A stretch of 64,000 nucleotides of DNA from Chloroflexi bacterium 54-19 (GCA_001898225.1 MKTJ01000077.1:442352-506351); one strand, 5' to 3'; positions 40,256-49,951 are shown, numbered from the stretch's first letter. The notes: generated by a model from the sequence alone, not told the origin. Made by a program: numbers and translations.

Positions 40256-42763
40256 CTAAGCGACACTGCTCTCAACAGCGACAGCGGTAGCAAAGGAATC
40301 ATAGACGGAGCGGATTCGCAGCGCCGACTGCGCTTGTTCGAGGGACCAACCTTCCGGTAACAGGCACGAAATAACCGTTTCTCGGTTCGCCGGTAAATCG
40401 AAATAGTTATCGCTAAAGATAACATCTTTCCCGGCCAATGTAACCTCCACCTGTCTTGCCAGGGAATTCGCACGCAGGGTGATAAACAACCCGCCCTGCT
40501 CCCGGTGCAGATTGGCCCGAATGTCAGGGGCCGCGAGCGAAAGGTGCTTGGTTGGGGCAAAAGTGGTCACCTGGCGAGCTACCAACCCCTGTCCCTGCCA
40601 TAGTTCGGCCACGAATACTACTTCGCGCCGGTTAGCCTCCGAAACCTGGTCTGCGAAATTTAGTTTCCGAACCAGGGTTGTACCGAGCGCACCTGCCGTC
40701 ACTTCTTCCTGACCTGCCTCTAGCGATGTACCGTCGAGCGTTTCCAGGGACCAGCGTACCAACCCCGACCAGTCCTCGCGCAGGTCGCTTGTGACGTAGA
40801 TGGCTTGCTCGGTCCCGGTATCCTCCACCGAAAGCATGATAGGCGCGTAGAAGCGCCGGGCCGCGTAGTGCAACGCCTTCCAGCGTCCGAAATAGTCGAG
40901 ACTGGACCACGACGCCACCGGCCAGCAGTCGTTGAGTTGCCAGTAGAGGGTGCCGCTCACCCGGTCCATGTGCCGCCGCCAATGTTCGACCCCGTAGCGA
41001 ATACCCTCGGCCTGTAATACCATGCTCAGGTAAACCAGCGACTCGAAGTCTTTGGGCAACCGGAAGGAATCGAGCATCTGGTTGACCATCAGAGTGTTGC
41101 CGCGATTATTCTTCTGGTGTTGCTCCATAACATAGGAAGTCATATTCCAGTCGGCCTCGTCGGCAAAGGTTGCTATGGTCGGCAGAGGCGGCAACGCCTG
41201 GAAACCGAACTCACTCATGAAACGCGGGAACTGATCGCGGTAGGCCGTAAAAGGTTTGCCGCCGTGCCAGACCGCCCAATAGTGGGCGTCACCCTGCTGC
41301 TGGCCGTTGGGGTCTTCGAAAGGTATATCCGACGAAGGTGAACTGGGCCAGTAGGGGTGGGTGGGGTCTTCGGCGGCGCACCATTCGGCCAGGGTTTTGT
41401 GGAAGAACCGATCATAAGCCTCTTTGAGGTCTTGCGTTTCGGCCCGGTCAAAGCCCCATTCTACCCAACCCTGCTCCATTTCGTTGTTGCCGCACCAGAG
41501 GGCCAGGCTGGCCCGGTGGCGCAACCGCCGGACATTCTCGACAACTTCATGCCGGACGTTCTCCAAAAAATCGCTGTCGTAAAGTGGATACGAGCTACAT
41601 GCGAAAAGGAAATCTTGCCAGACCAGCACCCCATAGCGGTCGCACAGGTCGTAAAACCGTTCGTCCTCGTAGAAGCCGCCGCCCCAGACTCGCAGCATAT
41701 TTTGGTGGGTCTGGGCCGCCGCCCGTATCAGGTATTCGAGGTGTTCGGCGGAAACTCGGGTCGGGAAAGTATCCGCTGGAATCCAGTCCGCTCCCTTGGC
41801 AAAGATAGGCACGCCGTTGACCACGAAGGTAAAGGATTTTCCCCACTGGTCGGGCTGCTGGCGCAATTCCAGGGTCCGCAGCCCAACGCGATAGTCTTTC
41901 CGGTCAACCAATCCGCCGGTTTCCCCCTGGACCAGGTTCACCTCAACATCGTAGAGAGGTTGTTCACCGTAGCCGTTCGGCCACCAGATTTGGGGCCGGG
42001 CAATATCCAGCGCTACCTTGCCCTCGCCACCGGACGAGATGGGAGTAGACCCTTCCAGGGTTTCGCCGCCCGGCGCGGTGATCTTTACCCTTGCTTCAAG
42101 CGGGGAAGAATTCCAGCTTTCGACCTGCACCTGGACGGTCAGGGTCACTTTATCCTGGTCATGCTCCTGCAACAACTGCACGTCTTCCAGGCAGGCCAGG
42201 CTGCGCCCTTCCAGGCGAATGTCCTTCCAGATGCCGATGGGCGGCAACTGCGGACCCCAGTCCCAGCCAAACTGGCAGGGGGCTTTACGCAGCCAGGATC
42301 CTCCCGCGATAGCCTGGGGCACCCCGTCCAGTTTGCGGATAGCCTGTTTTTCGGTCACATATTTTACGGGTGAGCTAAAAGCAATCACCAGTTCGTTCAG
42401 GTCGCTCTCGCCCGGTTTCAAGATAGTTTTCACATCCCAGCGGTATTGCCGGAACATGTTATCGGTCCGGCCCAATTCCTGCCCGTTAAGGCTGACGGTT
42501 GCCAGGGTATCAAGCCCATCGCAGACCAGCCAGATTTTTTCTTCGTCTTGCAAGGCGCTGCCGCAACTAAAATAATACTTGTATTCCCAGTCCGATTCGG
42601 CCACCCACTGCACGTGCTTTTCGTTATCCCCTACGAAAGGATCGGGAATGCGTCCCAGCGCCAGTAAATCGGTATGAACGCCGCCCGGCACCTGGGCGGG
42701 ATACCATTCCTCCGTTCCGGTCTGGCGGAATTGCCAGTTGCCGTTCAAGGATTGAATGTTCAT
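40256..42763 (-). CDS. Glycoside hydrolase family 2, beta-mannosidase
   Basis: A 835-residue exo-beta-mannosidase releasing mannose from beta-1,4 chain ends. The N-terminal sugar-binding domain opens with NIQSLNGNWQFRQ and PAQVPGGVHTDLLALGRIPDPFVGDNE, the beta-mannosidase form of GH2. The acid/base is Glu428 in LWCGNNEMEQGW and the nucleophile Glu518 in RFMSEFGFQALP. WVLR-like MLRVWGGGFYEDERFYDLCDRYG is diagnostic. The ATG at 42763 has GAGGCG upstream; a TTG 15 bases earlier is not favoured. No signal peptide, so it digests imported mannosides. It is 127 bases downstream of the ABC-importer gene set. Confidence 0.94.
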   Translation of the reverse strand: MNIQSLNGNWQFRQTGTEEWYPAQVPGGVHTDLLALGRIPDPFVGDNEKHVQWVAESDWEYKYYFSCGSALQDEEKIWLVCDGLDTLATVSLNGQELGRTDNMFRQYRWDVKTILKPGESDLNELVIAFSSPVKYVTEKQAIRKLDGVPQAIAGGSWLRKAPCQFGWDWGPQLPPIGIWKDIRLEGRSLACLEDVQLLQEHDQDKVTLTVQVQVESWNSSPLEARVKITAPGGETLEGSTPISSGGEGKVALDIARPQIWWPNGYGEQPLYDVEVNLVQGETGGLVDRKDYRVGLRTLELRQQPDQWGKSFTFVVNGVPIFAKGADWIPADTFPTRVSAEHLEYLIRAAAQTHQNMLRVWGGGFYEDERFYDLCDRYGVLVWQDFLFACSSYPLYDSDFLENVRHEVVENVRRLRHRASLALWCGNNEMEQGWVEWGFDRAETQDLKEAYDRFFHKTLAEWCAAEDPTHPYWPSSPSSDIPFEDPNGQQQGDAHYWAVWHGGKPFTAYRDQFPRFMSEFGFQALPPLPTIATFADEADWNMTSYVMEQHQKNNRGNTLMVNQMLDSFRLPKDFESLVYLSMVLQAEGIRYGVEHWRRHMDRVSGTLYWQLNDCWPVASWSSLDYFGRWKALHYAARRFYAPIMLSVEDTGTEQAIYVTSDLREDWSGLVRWSLETLDGTSLEAGQEEVTAGALGTTLVRKLNFADQVSEANRREVVFVAELWQGQGLVARQVTTFAPTKHLSLAAPDIRANLHREQGGLFITLRANSLARQVEVTLAGKDVIFSDNYFDLPANRETVISCLLPEGWSLEQAQSALRIRSVYDSFATAVAVESSVA

Positions 42764-42799
42764 CGGTGTTCGCCTCAATTCAATCTATTTTTTAAACGA

Positions 42800-42868
42800 C
42801 TTTCGCTTTGAGTCTGGAAACCCTCTTAAGCCAGAGCCCCAATATAAAAGCGGTGTTTCAAGCGAAAG
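42800..42868. repeat. Short inverted repeat upstream of the beta-mannosidase gene
   Basis: CTTTCGCTT (42800-42808) and AAGCGAAAG (42860-42868), perfect over 9 bp with 51 bp between. It could be two half-sites for a regulator or chance. Confidence 0.3.
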
Positions 42869-42890
42869 CCCTGAATTAACGACCGGCCCA

Positions 42891-43751
42891 TTACTCCTGC
42901 CAGTCGGTTGCTTTTTGCAAAATACTCTCGCGACCATGCAGCAAAGGTACGTCCGCCATCAGGCGTTTGGTATATTCGTGCTGGGGGTTCAGAAGCACCT
43001 GCTCGACCGGACCTTGCTCGACAATCTGGCCGTGATACATCACCAGCACCCGGTCACTTATATAGTAAGCCTGGCCCAGGTCGTGGGTGATAAAAACAAT
43101 GCCCATGTTGTGTTGTTTGCGTAAATCCGTCATCAGGTTCAAGACGGTTACGCGCAAGGAAGCGTCGAGCATGCTGGTAGGCTCATCGGCGACGAGCAAT
43201 TCAGGGTTGACTACCAGTGCCCGCGCAATCATCACCCGTTGAATCTGCCCGCCTGATAACTGGTGCGGCCATTTTTCCAATACTTCCGAAGGGTCCAGGC
43301 CGACCTCACGCAAGGCCGCGCTTATACGCTCCAATTTCTCCTTTTCGGGCAGGTGTTTTTCAAGCACATTCAGCGACTTGGTCAGCACCCGGCGGATCGA
43401 ATAAAATTGGTTGAAGGCCGCGAAGGGATCCTGGAATACCGCCTGGACACCTCGCCAGTACCGCTTGAGCCCGCCACCGGCGTGCAACCGGGTCACATTC
43501 TGGCCGTGATAAAGGATTTCGCCGCCTGTCGAGTCGAGAAGCCGCAACAGCAACCGGCCCAGGGTCGTCTTTCCGCTACCACTTTCCCCAACGACCGCGA
43601 CGATTTCGCCTGGCTCGATTGCAAAGTTTACTTTATCTACGGCGTGAATGGCGTGACCGCCCTGGCCGAAAGTGCGCGATAAATCGCGAACTTCCAGCAA
43701 GGGGGAGGGCGTTTTCTGGGTACCAGCCGCAGCAACCTGTGTCATGCTCAT
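42891..43751 (-). CDS. ABC transporter ATP-binding protein, OppF/DppF type
   Basis: A 286-residue ATPase of an Opp/Dpp-type importer. Walker A GESGSGKTT, Q-loop region AVFQDPFAAFN, signature LSGGQIQR, Walker B LLVADEPTSMLD and the switch His in FITHDLG are all present; the C-terminus has HEYTKRLM as in the oligopeptide group. Its ATG overlaps the stop of the preceding ATPase gene (ATGA), so translation is coupled. Last gene of the importer operon. Confidence 0.95.
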   Translation of the reverse strand: MSMTQVAAAGTQKTPSPLLEVRDLSRTFGQGGHAIHAVDKVNFAIEPGEIVAVVGESGSGKTTLGRLLLRLLDSTGGEILYHGQNVTRLHAGGGLKRYWRGVQAVFQDPFAAFNQFYSIRRVLTKSLNVLEKHLPEKEKLERISAALREVGLDPSEVLEKWPHQLSGGQIQRVMIARALVVNPELLVADEPTSMLDASLRVTVLNLMTDLRKQHNMGIVFITHDLGQAYYISDRVLVMYHGQIVEQGPVEQVLLNPQHEYTKRLMADVPLLHGRESILQKATDWQE

Positions 43752-44770
43752 CTTGCCTCCTTTTGCAGTTGCTCGCCTGCTCCTTTATTGGCGACCCTTT
43801 TGGCCTGTTGTTCCTGGACCCACCAGCACAGCGCGAAATCATCTTTCTCGCCTACAACCGGCGGGTCTTCCTTCGAGCAAATATCCATAACCAGCGGGCA
43901 ACGCGGGTGAAACCGGCAGGCCGAAGGCGGCCAGCGCAGGTCGGGCGGGGCGCCACTGATACCCTGCAGTCGCTTGTTCCGTACCTCGGGGTCCGGGTCG
44001 AGCGTCGAGCTTATCAGGGCGTGGGTGTAGGGATGGCGCGGACTCTCGACTATCTGGCGGGTGTCGCCAATTTCGATTAGTTTCCCGGCGTACATCACCG
44101 CAATCCGGTCGGCAATATTGCTCAACATCGGCAGGTCGTGGGTGATAAAGGCAATTCGTTTGATAAACCCTTTGTCGAGCAACTGGCGCAGCAGCAAAAC
44201 CAACTGCTTCTGGGACGAAACGTCCAGCGCCGAGGTTGGTTCGTCGGCGATAAGCAGGCTGGGATTGAGCAGGGTTGACACGACGGCCACGACCCGCTGG
44301 CGCATCCCGCCGCTTAATTGGTGCGGGTAGCTATCCAGCACCCGTGAGGGCAAACTGAGTTGTTCGAGACGTTCGTGGGCCATCTTTATAGCCTGGTCCG
44401 GTTTGATGCTGCGGTCGTGGGCCCGGACCACATCCACCACAAAACTGCCGATTTTGGCGGTTGGGTTTAGTGAGTTGAGGGCGCGCTGGGGCAAAAGGGC
44501 CACTTTGATGCCGTGCCAGTTGACCGGCGCTTTTATTTGCGTCTTCAAATCCAGCACATCTCCATCCAACTCCATCGTACCGCTTTTGACATAAAGGGGG
44601 GCGCGCGCGGTCAAAGCCATCGCGGAGGCCAGGGTCGATTTACCACAACCCGACTCACCCGCGATACCTAACACCTCCCCTTCCTCAATCGTCAAAGATA
44701 CATCATCAACCGCTTTTACGTCGGGGTCCGGTGCAGCTTTATAGTAGGCCCGCACATTTGTAATTTTCAT
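43748..44770 (-). CDS. ABC transporter ATP-binding protein, OppD/DppD type
   Basis: A 340-residue ATPase partner. Walker A GESGCGKST at about 38-46, signature LSGGMRQR, Walker B LLIADEPTSALD, His in FITHDLPML, and the OppD/DppD C-terminal extension with PHPYTHALIS and a Cys-containing SACRFHPRCPLVMDIC block typical of the oligopeptide/dipeptide ATPase group. GGGAGGAGA precedes the ATG. It forms a heterodimer with the next ATPase. Some members of this family import oligosaccharides, which the flanking GH2 and GH127 genes suggest here. Confidence 0.95.
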   Translation of the reverse strand: MKITNVRAYYKAAPDPDVKAVDDVSLTIEEGEVLGIAGESGCGKSTLASAMALTARAPLYVKSGTMELDGDVLDLKTQIKAPVNWHGIKVALLPQRALNSLNPTAKIGSFVVDVVRAHDRSIKPDQAIKMAHERLEQLSLPSRVLDSYPHQLSGGMRQRVVAVVSTLLNPSLLIADEPTSALDVSSQKQLVLLLRQLLDKGFIKRIAFITHDLPMLSNIADRIAVMYAGKLIEIGDTRQIVESPRHPYTHALISSTLDPDPEVRNKRLQGISGAPPDLRWPPSACRFHPRCPLVMDICSKEDPPVVGEKDDFALCWWVQEQQAKRVANKGAGEQLQKEAR

Positions 44771-44796
44771 CTGGTCTCCTCCCTAAGCTGAGCCAC

Positions 44797-45705
44797 CTAT
44801 GACCTGCGCAAGCGCGGGTTGAATATTTCGTCAATGCTGGCTTGCAAGAGCAGCAGCGAGAATGCAATCAGCGTCAGGAAAAGGGTCGGCGGTACGAAAG
44901 CCCACCACGCGCCGGTCCGCACCGACTCCCACAAGAGGGCCCATTGGAGCATGATACCGAGCGAAACACTCCCGCTGGGTCCAAGACCGAGCATACTAAG
45001 CGTGGCTTCGGTCAGAATGCCGCTGCTGAGTTGTAGGACGAAAGCCATAACCACATAGGACAGCATGAAAGGCAGGATTTCCCAGAAAATCAGCGATAGC
45101 GTACTTGCCCCCGACAGCCGGGCGATTTCCACGTGGTCGCGGGTCCGCAAGCTGCTGGCCTGGGCTCGGACGGCGCGGGCGGTCCAGGGCCAACTGGTGA
45201 TCCCGATGATAATACCCATCGTAACAATCGAACGGTTGTTGATGGCGATAGAGAGCAGGATCAGGATAACAATCGACGGAATGGTGATGACCACGTTGGT
45301 GATAGCCATCAGGGCTTCCTCCAACCAGCCGCCCACGTACCCGGCGATAGTGCCAATAAAGACCCCGATCAGGGTCGCCACCAGCCCGGCCAACAGCCCG
45401 ATAATCAGAGAAGTCTGGGTGCCGTACATCAACTGGGTGAAGACATCGCGGCCAAAGTTATCGGTGCCGAGCCAGGCGGTAGCCGAGGGCGAGTCGTAAA
45501 GCCCACCGACCGTTACCAAGGCATCGGGCCGGTTAAAGATGGTTGGCCCTAAAAACCCGAACACCAGGATGAGTACCAGGATTATCAGGCTGAACAGAAA
45601 ACGCCCGTTAAGGACGGCAGTAATCCGCGCAATCCGGCGCCGCGTCCCGGTCAAAGGTACAGGACCGGGAGATATTGCGCCCTGGGCTTGCGGTACAGTT
45701 GCCAT
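44797..45705 (-). CDS. ABC transporter permease, OppC/DppC type
   Basis: A 302-residue inner-membrane permease with six helices. An N-terminal disordered stretch (1-25) is followed by the OppC pattern: ADPRRGLY-like WLGTDNFGRDVFTQLMYGTQTSLIIGLLAG and, near 200, the EAA loop ARLSGASTLSLIFWEILPFMLSYVV that contacts the ATPases. AGGAGA precedes the ATG and overlaps the stop of the OppB-type gene, indicating coupled translation. Confidence 0.95.
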   Translation of the reverse strand: MATVPQAQGAISPGPVPLTGTRRRIARITAVLNGRFLFSLIILVLILVFGFLGPTIFNRPDALVTVGGLYDSPSATAWLGTDNFGRDVFTQLMYGTQTSLIIGLLAGLVATLIGVFIGTIAGYVGGWLEEALMAITNVVITIPSIVILILLSIAINNRSIVTMGIIIGITSWPWTARAVRAQASSLRTRDHVEIARLSGASTLSLIFWEILPFMLSYVVMAFVLQLSSGILTEATLSMLGLGPSGSVSLGIMLQWALLWESVRTGAWWAFVPPTLFLTLIAFSLLLLQASIDEIFNPRLRRS

Positions 45706-45714
45706 ATTTATCTC

Positions 45715-46728
45715 CTATCTTTCACCGGTAGTAGTAGCCCGGATACGCGGGTCAATAAAGCCGTAGGCAATTTCGACCAGGAAATTCGCAAACAGGACCG
45801 CCAGCATGATTATCAGGGTAATTCCCTGGACCACCGGGTAATCCTGGGTCCGAATAGCCGAAAAGAGCAGGGTCCCGATGCCGGGATATGAGAAGACAAT
45901 CTCGGTGATTAAAGCACCGCTGACCAGCCCGCCGATGGAGAGAGCCAGCCCGGTGACCTGGGGGAGCATGGCGTTGCGGAAGATATAGCGAATAACCCGG
46001 CCCTGCCGGACGCCCAGGCTGCTTGAGTAACGGACATAATCGGCATCAAGTTCGTAAATCGACATGGCGCGCATACCGATGGCCTGGCCGCCGATGAAGA
46101 TAATCACCAGCGACAAAAACGGTAAAATATAATGTTGGGCTGCGCTACCGATGAAGGTCCAGCTCCAGTTAGGCACCTGGTCGAAACCGTAGCCGCCTAC
46201 CGCCGGTAGTATCCGCAGGACCACAGCGAAGAGATAAAGCAGGAGAATGGAGAGACAATAAAAAGGCATATTCGAGATAAAGAGCGAAACCGGGAAAATA
46301 ATTTTATCCAGCAAACCTTTGCGGTAGGCTGTAAGCACCCCCAGCACATTCCCCACAATCCAGCCAATCAGAATGGCCGGGAGTTGCAGGGCGATAGTCC
46401 AGGGCAGGGATTGGGAAATCAGGTTGCCCACCGGGGTCGGATACTGGGAGAAAGAGGCCCCCAGGTCGCCATGCGCCAGGTTGCCCAGGTAGACCAGGAA
46501 TTGCTGCCAGAGTGGCTTATCCAGGCCGAATTCTGCGATATAGGCCGCGTAGATTTTTTGCTGTGCTTCTGAGGTGGCGCTGCCACTTGATGACATCCGG
46601 GCCATCATTGTGTCCACCGGGTTGCCCGGAATCAACCGGATCAGTAAAAAGTTGAATAAAAGCGCGACAGCGAAAGCGAATAGAAACCATAACACCTTCG
46701 TCAGCATGTAGCGCCCAAACTTGCTCAT
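45715..46728 (-). CDS. ABC transporter permease, OppB/DppB type
   Basis: A 337-residue permease with six helices. It begins MSKFGRYMLTKVLWFLFAFAVALLFNFLLIRLIPGNPVDTMM, the usual OppB N-terminus, and carries the EAA-like segment RYSSSLGVRQGRVIRYIFRNAMLPQVTGLALSIGGLVSGALITEIVFSYPGIGTLLF. The ATG at 46728 has GAGGG eight bases upstream; the open frame runs 32 codons further but lacks a ribosome site. It is separated from the binding-protein gene by a stem-loop. Confidence 0.95.
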   Translation of the reverse strand: MSKFGRYMLTKVLWFLFAFAVALLFNFLLIRLIPGNPVDTMMARMSSSGSATSEAQQKIYAAYIAEFGLDKPLWQQFLVYLGNLAHGDLGASFSQYPTPVGNLISQSLPWTIALQLPAILIGWIVGNVLGVLTAYRKGLLDKIIFPVSLFISNMPFYCLSILLLYLFAVVLRILPAVGGYGFDQVPNWSWTFIGSAAQHYILPFLSLVIIFIGGQAIGMRAMSIYELDADYVRYSSSLGVRQGRVIRYIFRNAMLPQVTGLALSIGGLVSGALITEIVFSYPGIGTLLFSAIRTQDYPVVQGITLIIMLAVLFANFLVEIAYGFIDPRIRATTTGER

Positions 46729-46799
46729 ACTAAAACCCTCTCTATTGGGTGGAGCAATATCCGCCAGTGGATGTCGACTCCTTACGCCAGATAAGCGCC

Positions 46800-46838
46800 G
46801 GGGCAAAAAAGCAACCCCTTGCAATTGCTCTTTGCCCC
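46800..46838 (-). promoter_or_regulatory. Stem-loop between binding-protein and permease genes
   Basis: GGGGCAAA (46800-46807) pairs with TTTGCCCC (46831-46838), extended inward by AGCAA/TTGCT. Such hairpins after binding-protein genes stabilise or partly terminate the message, giving more binding protein than permease. Confidence 0.6.
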
Positions 46839-46888
46839 GGTGGTGTAGTAGTGAGAGTGGCTGATTTGGGGGTCAGCCACCCTACCGG

Positions 46889-48727
46889 TTAACTTTTGGC
46901 CTTAATTTTGTAAAGCCAGAAGATACCGGCCTGCTGGAATTGTGGCGTGCCAGCGGAGGGGTCTTTGCTGGTCGGGAAGCCGCTCCAGACCGAGGTATTG
47001 AATTCGTAGAATTCGTTCGGACGGTACATCAACGGAATACCGGGGATGTCTTTCATGAACAGGGCGTCGAGTTGGTCGTAATATTGTTTTGCCGAGGCCG
47101 CGTCCGGGGCCGCTGCCGCTTTGTCGAGCAACGCCGCTGCTTGCGGCTCGTTGTAGCGGTTGTAATCCCAGAAAGCGTTCTGGCCGACCGCCGGGACACC
47201 TCGGTTGTCGAGCATATCGCGGAAGCGCAGCCACGGGGCCGCCGGGGAAGCACCGGAGATATACCACAGGTTCAGGTCGAAGTCACCGGCCTGGATTTTA
47301 GAGGTAACGACACCGGCATCGGGGTAATCTTCGGTCAGGTCAAAACCGGCGGTTTTGCCACTCTGGACCACGATATTGATGGCGGTCTGCCAGTCGGTCC
47401 AGCCTTGCGGTGTGCGGGCGCTCCAAGGTCCGAGGCGGGTGCCATCGGGTAGGACGTAGACGCCATCAGAGCCTTTCTTGGCTTTAAGCTGGTTTTCGAG
47501 AATGTCTTTGGCTTTGGCCGGGTCGTAGCTCCAACCGTTGGTCTTAACGGCATCGGCGTTGAAGAACTGCTGCTCACCGCCACCGGGGATAATCAGGCTG
47601 GAATTGGCCGGGACCGAGTACTGGGACATGGCGGTCTGGGCGATTAGCGGATAGTTAATCGAGTAGGCCAGGGCCTTGCGGACCAGCGGGTTGTCCAACC
47701 CTTTCTTCTGGGTGTTGATAATTAACATCGGGATAGAACCGGCGACGTAGTAAGGGGGCGCATCAAACCAGGTGCCGACCGGGGCTTTGGCTTCCTGCCA
47801 CATCTTCCAGATTTGAGGAGTGAACTGCTGCATCACATCAATCTGGCCGTTCTGGAAAGCCAGGTTGCCATCATCGTTGCTCTTTACAATCGGGTGGACA
47901 ATATATTTAGGCGCAGGCAGGCCACCAAAGGCCGTCTTGCCCCAGTAGTTGTCATAGCGCTGCAAAGCGACACGCTGGGTCGAGAAGTCCAGCAACTTGT
48001 AAGGACCGGAGCCAACCGGTGCAGTATCGACCACCGCCGACAGTTTGCCGCTTGATTCGCGGGCTTGCCAGATATGTTTCGGTAGAATCCGGATGGTGGT
48101 CAGGTAGTTCTTAACGATGCCGGGGTTAATCGAGCTAGGGTTAAGTTTGATTTCCAGGGTACGGTCGCCGGTCGCCTTAACGCTAGAAATATAGTTGAAA
48201 AGGGTGCTGTAGTTAATATCCGATTGGGTTTTGGCTAACTCGTAGGTGTAGACCACGTCATCGGGGGTCAGGGCCTGGCCGTCCTGCCACATCGTGCCAT
48301 CCTGGAGAGTAATATCCATTGTGGTGGTATCGGGCGTTGCCAGCGTTTTCGCCAGTAACGGGTCCAGGTTACCGGTAAGCTGGTTGTAAGCGAATAGAGA
48401 TTCGTAAATCTCCATAAAGCCGCCCTGCGCGGGCCAATCCGGGTTGTTGTTCAAAATGTTCCAGTTGACGGGGGCTTGCCATTGAAAACCGCCGACATAC
48501 AGGGTCTCGTTACGCGGTAACTGGGTGGGTGCTGTGCCAGAGCTAGCGGCTGTCGTGGCGGCAGCGGCGCTAGTAGCACCGGCAGCGGTGGTGGCACCGG
48601 CGGCAGCCGTAGTGGCGGCAGCGGTGGTAGATGCGGGCGCACTGGTGGGTGTATTGTCGCCGCAAGCGGTTACAAACAACGTCGTCATGAGCATGACAAC
48701 GAGCAATAACGGAACGAACTTACGCAT
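46889..48727 (-). CDS. ABC transporter substrate-binding lipoprotein, family 5
   Basis: A 612-residue extracellular binding protein. The lipobox TLFVTAC puts the lipidated cysteine at 22, followed by an Ala/Thr/Ser-rich linker (about 25-68). The folded domain has the SBP_bac_5 pattern: NNNPDWPAQGGFMEIYESLFAYN, DVVYTYELAKTQSDINYSTLFNYISSVKATGDRTLEIKL, and GPYKLLDFSTQRVALQRYDNYWG, and later ALAYSINYPLIAQTAM. AAGGAGG precedes the ATG. First gene of the importer operon. Cluster 5 proteins bind peptides or oligosaccharides; the neighbouring glycosidases favour mannose/arabinose-containing oligosaccharides (inference). Confidence 0.94.
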   Translation of the reverse strand: MRKFVPLLLVVMLMTTLFVTACGDNTPTSAPASTTAAATTAAAGATTAAGATSAAAATTAASSGTAPTQLPRNETLYVGGFQWQAPVNWNILNNNPDWPAQGGFMEIYESLFAYNQLTGNLDPLLAKTLATPDTTTMDITLQDGTMWQDGQALTPDDVVYTYELAKTQSDINYSTLFNYISSVKATGDRTLEIKLNPSSINPGIVKNYLTTIRILPKHIWQARESSGKLSAVVDTAPVGSGPYKLLDFSTQRVALQRYDNYWGKTAFGGLPAPKYIVHPIVKSNDDGNLAFQNGQIDVMQQFTPQIWKMWQEAKAPVGTWFDAPPYYVAGSIPMLIINTQKKGLDNPLVRKALAYSINYPLIAQTAMSQYSVPANSSLIIPGGGEQQFFNADAVKTNGWSYDPAKAKDILENQLKAKKGSDGVYVLPDGTRLGPWSARTPQGWTDWQTAINIVVQSGKTAGFDLTEDYPDAGVVTSKIQAGDFDLNLWYISGASPAAPWLRFRDMLDNRGVPAVGQNAFWDYNRYNEPQAAALLDKAAAAPDAASAKQYYDQLDALFMKDIPGIPLMYRPNEFYEFNTSVWSGFPTSKDPSAGTPQFQQAGIFWLYKIKAKS

Positions 48728-49951
48728 TTCCTGTCCTCCTTAGTTCCATTCGTCGTTGATATATAAGGATCTACTTTGGAATACGGAAACCAAAATTTAA
48801 AAACCAGGATAATATCTACTTCTGGATAGCACCTCCTTTAACAGCCCGGTTACCCGGCTTTATTACCCTACCCCGTTTTCCTTCTCAAACCAACCGGATT
48901 GTGGTTACCCTGCGAGGCCGGTCGCTATTTGCCGGTGGCAACCGGGGTTAACCTTTTCTTTAGCAGGGTACACCAAACAAACCCCGGCCTAACCAGGTTT
49001 TGAAGAAACCTGGTTTCGCTCGCCGGGCAATCCGATTTAGCTTTTCAGACTCAACCCGAATAAAAGGTGAGTACCGGAAAAGCTTTTATGGCCTAACCGG
49101 GCATAAGTGCGCTCCCCGGTCTGACCTCAACCTGGAAGGCGCCCTGGCACCCTGGATGTTTTTGCGAAAGTATTTGTGGAAGCACAACTGGCTTAAACTG
49201 GTTGCCTATGAACGTACCAAAAGGTCGAGTTTACCCCGGTTTAATTAACTGATCCAGTTGCGTTTGCGCGTCAATTTTTTTGGATAACGAAAGATTTGGC
49301 TGGTTACGTGGGTACTAATGTAAATGTGACCGCAGGTACAACCTGCAATACCCTCGAAACCAATTTTGCGCCTGTCCATTGTTGCGCCCAGTACAGAAAA
49401 ACCAGGAGTAAACAAATGCTGGCGAACAGTGGGTTTATTAAAATACTCGTTCAATATTTTAATAAAAAGCGTTTAAATCTATTTCAGTATATCGCCGTTT
49501 TTTAGGTGTGTCAATACGGTTATAAGGCCACTTTTTACAAAATCCCCATAGCATAATTTAAATTTTTGAAAGTTTTGGAGATGGGTATGGCCTTGTTTAC
49601 TTATAAAAGATACAAAAGTCTCTTTTGTATATATAAATTACAGCTATTATAGCGGTTTAAGTCAAATAAGGTAAAAATATGGCAAAAAATTTTTTAGAAA
49701 TTTTATTAAATTTTACCTGTTAAGAAAGAGCCTTTATTCTTTAGAATATTCTTTTGGTAGTTGGTATTATGGTAGGGCCGAAGAAAGTAATTTGTTGAAA
49801 TGGAACCTTAAGAAGGGTAGCCCTGCCAAGGTTCACCCGAAACGACACGCTTAAAAACACCCGCTTCAAGGGAAGAAATTTTGTTGGGGACATATCCCTA
49901 AAAACAAGTTTACTAAAACTAGCTTCTGAGGAAGTTATTACAACACTGAGT
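48728..49951. other. 1.2-kb region without a supportable gene
   Basis: Separates the glycan island from the glycosyltransferase locus. The left part is GC-rich, the right part (from about 49500) strongly AT-rich. Short frames of 60-82 codons on either strand (for example 49000-49248 plus) lack ribosome sites and domain-like composition. It holds a perfect 9-bp palindrome at 49611-49631. I see no transposase remnant. Confidence 0.45.
49611..49631. repeat. Perfect 9-bp palindrome in AT-rich gap
   Basis: ATACAAAAG (49611-49619) and CTTTTGTAT (49623-49631) around TCT. Could be an operator or small hairpin; no gene lies close by. Confidence 0.45.

Noticed and set aside
42764..42778. Upstream TTG start for beta-mannosidase
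   Set aside because: The ribosome site GAGG would lie inside the coding region; ATG 42763 fits both spacing and family N-terminus.
46729..46824. Longer N-terminus of the OppB-type permease
   Set aside because: The extra 32 residues are not permease-like and the ATG at 46728 has a proper ribosome site.
48815..48840. Resemblance to the 3-prime end of 16S rRNA (CTGGAT then CACCTCCTTT)
   Set aside because: Only about 18 bases match and there is no rRNA sequence around; on the other strand it is simply an AAAGGAGGTG Shine-Dalgarno-like sequence, but no start codon follows at suitable spacing.
49000..49248. 82-codon frame on the plus strand
   Set aside because: Basic, unpatterned composition, no ribosome site and no recognisable domain.
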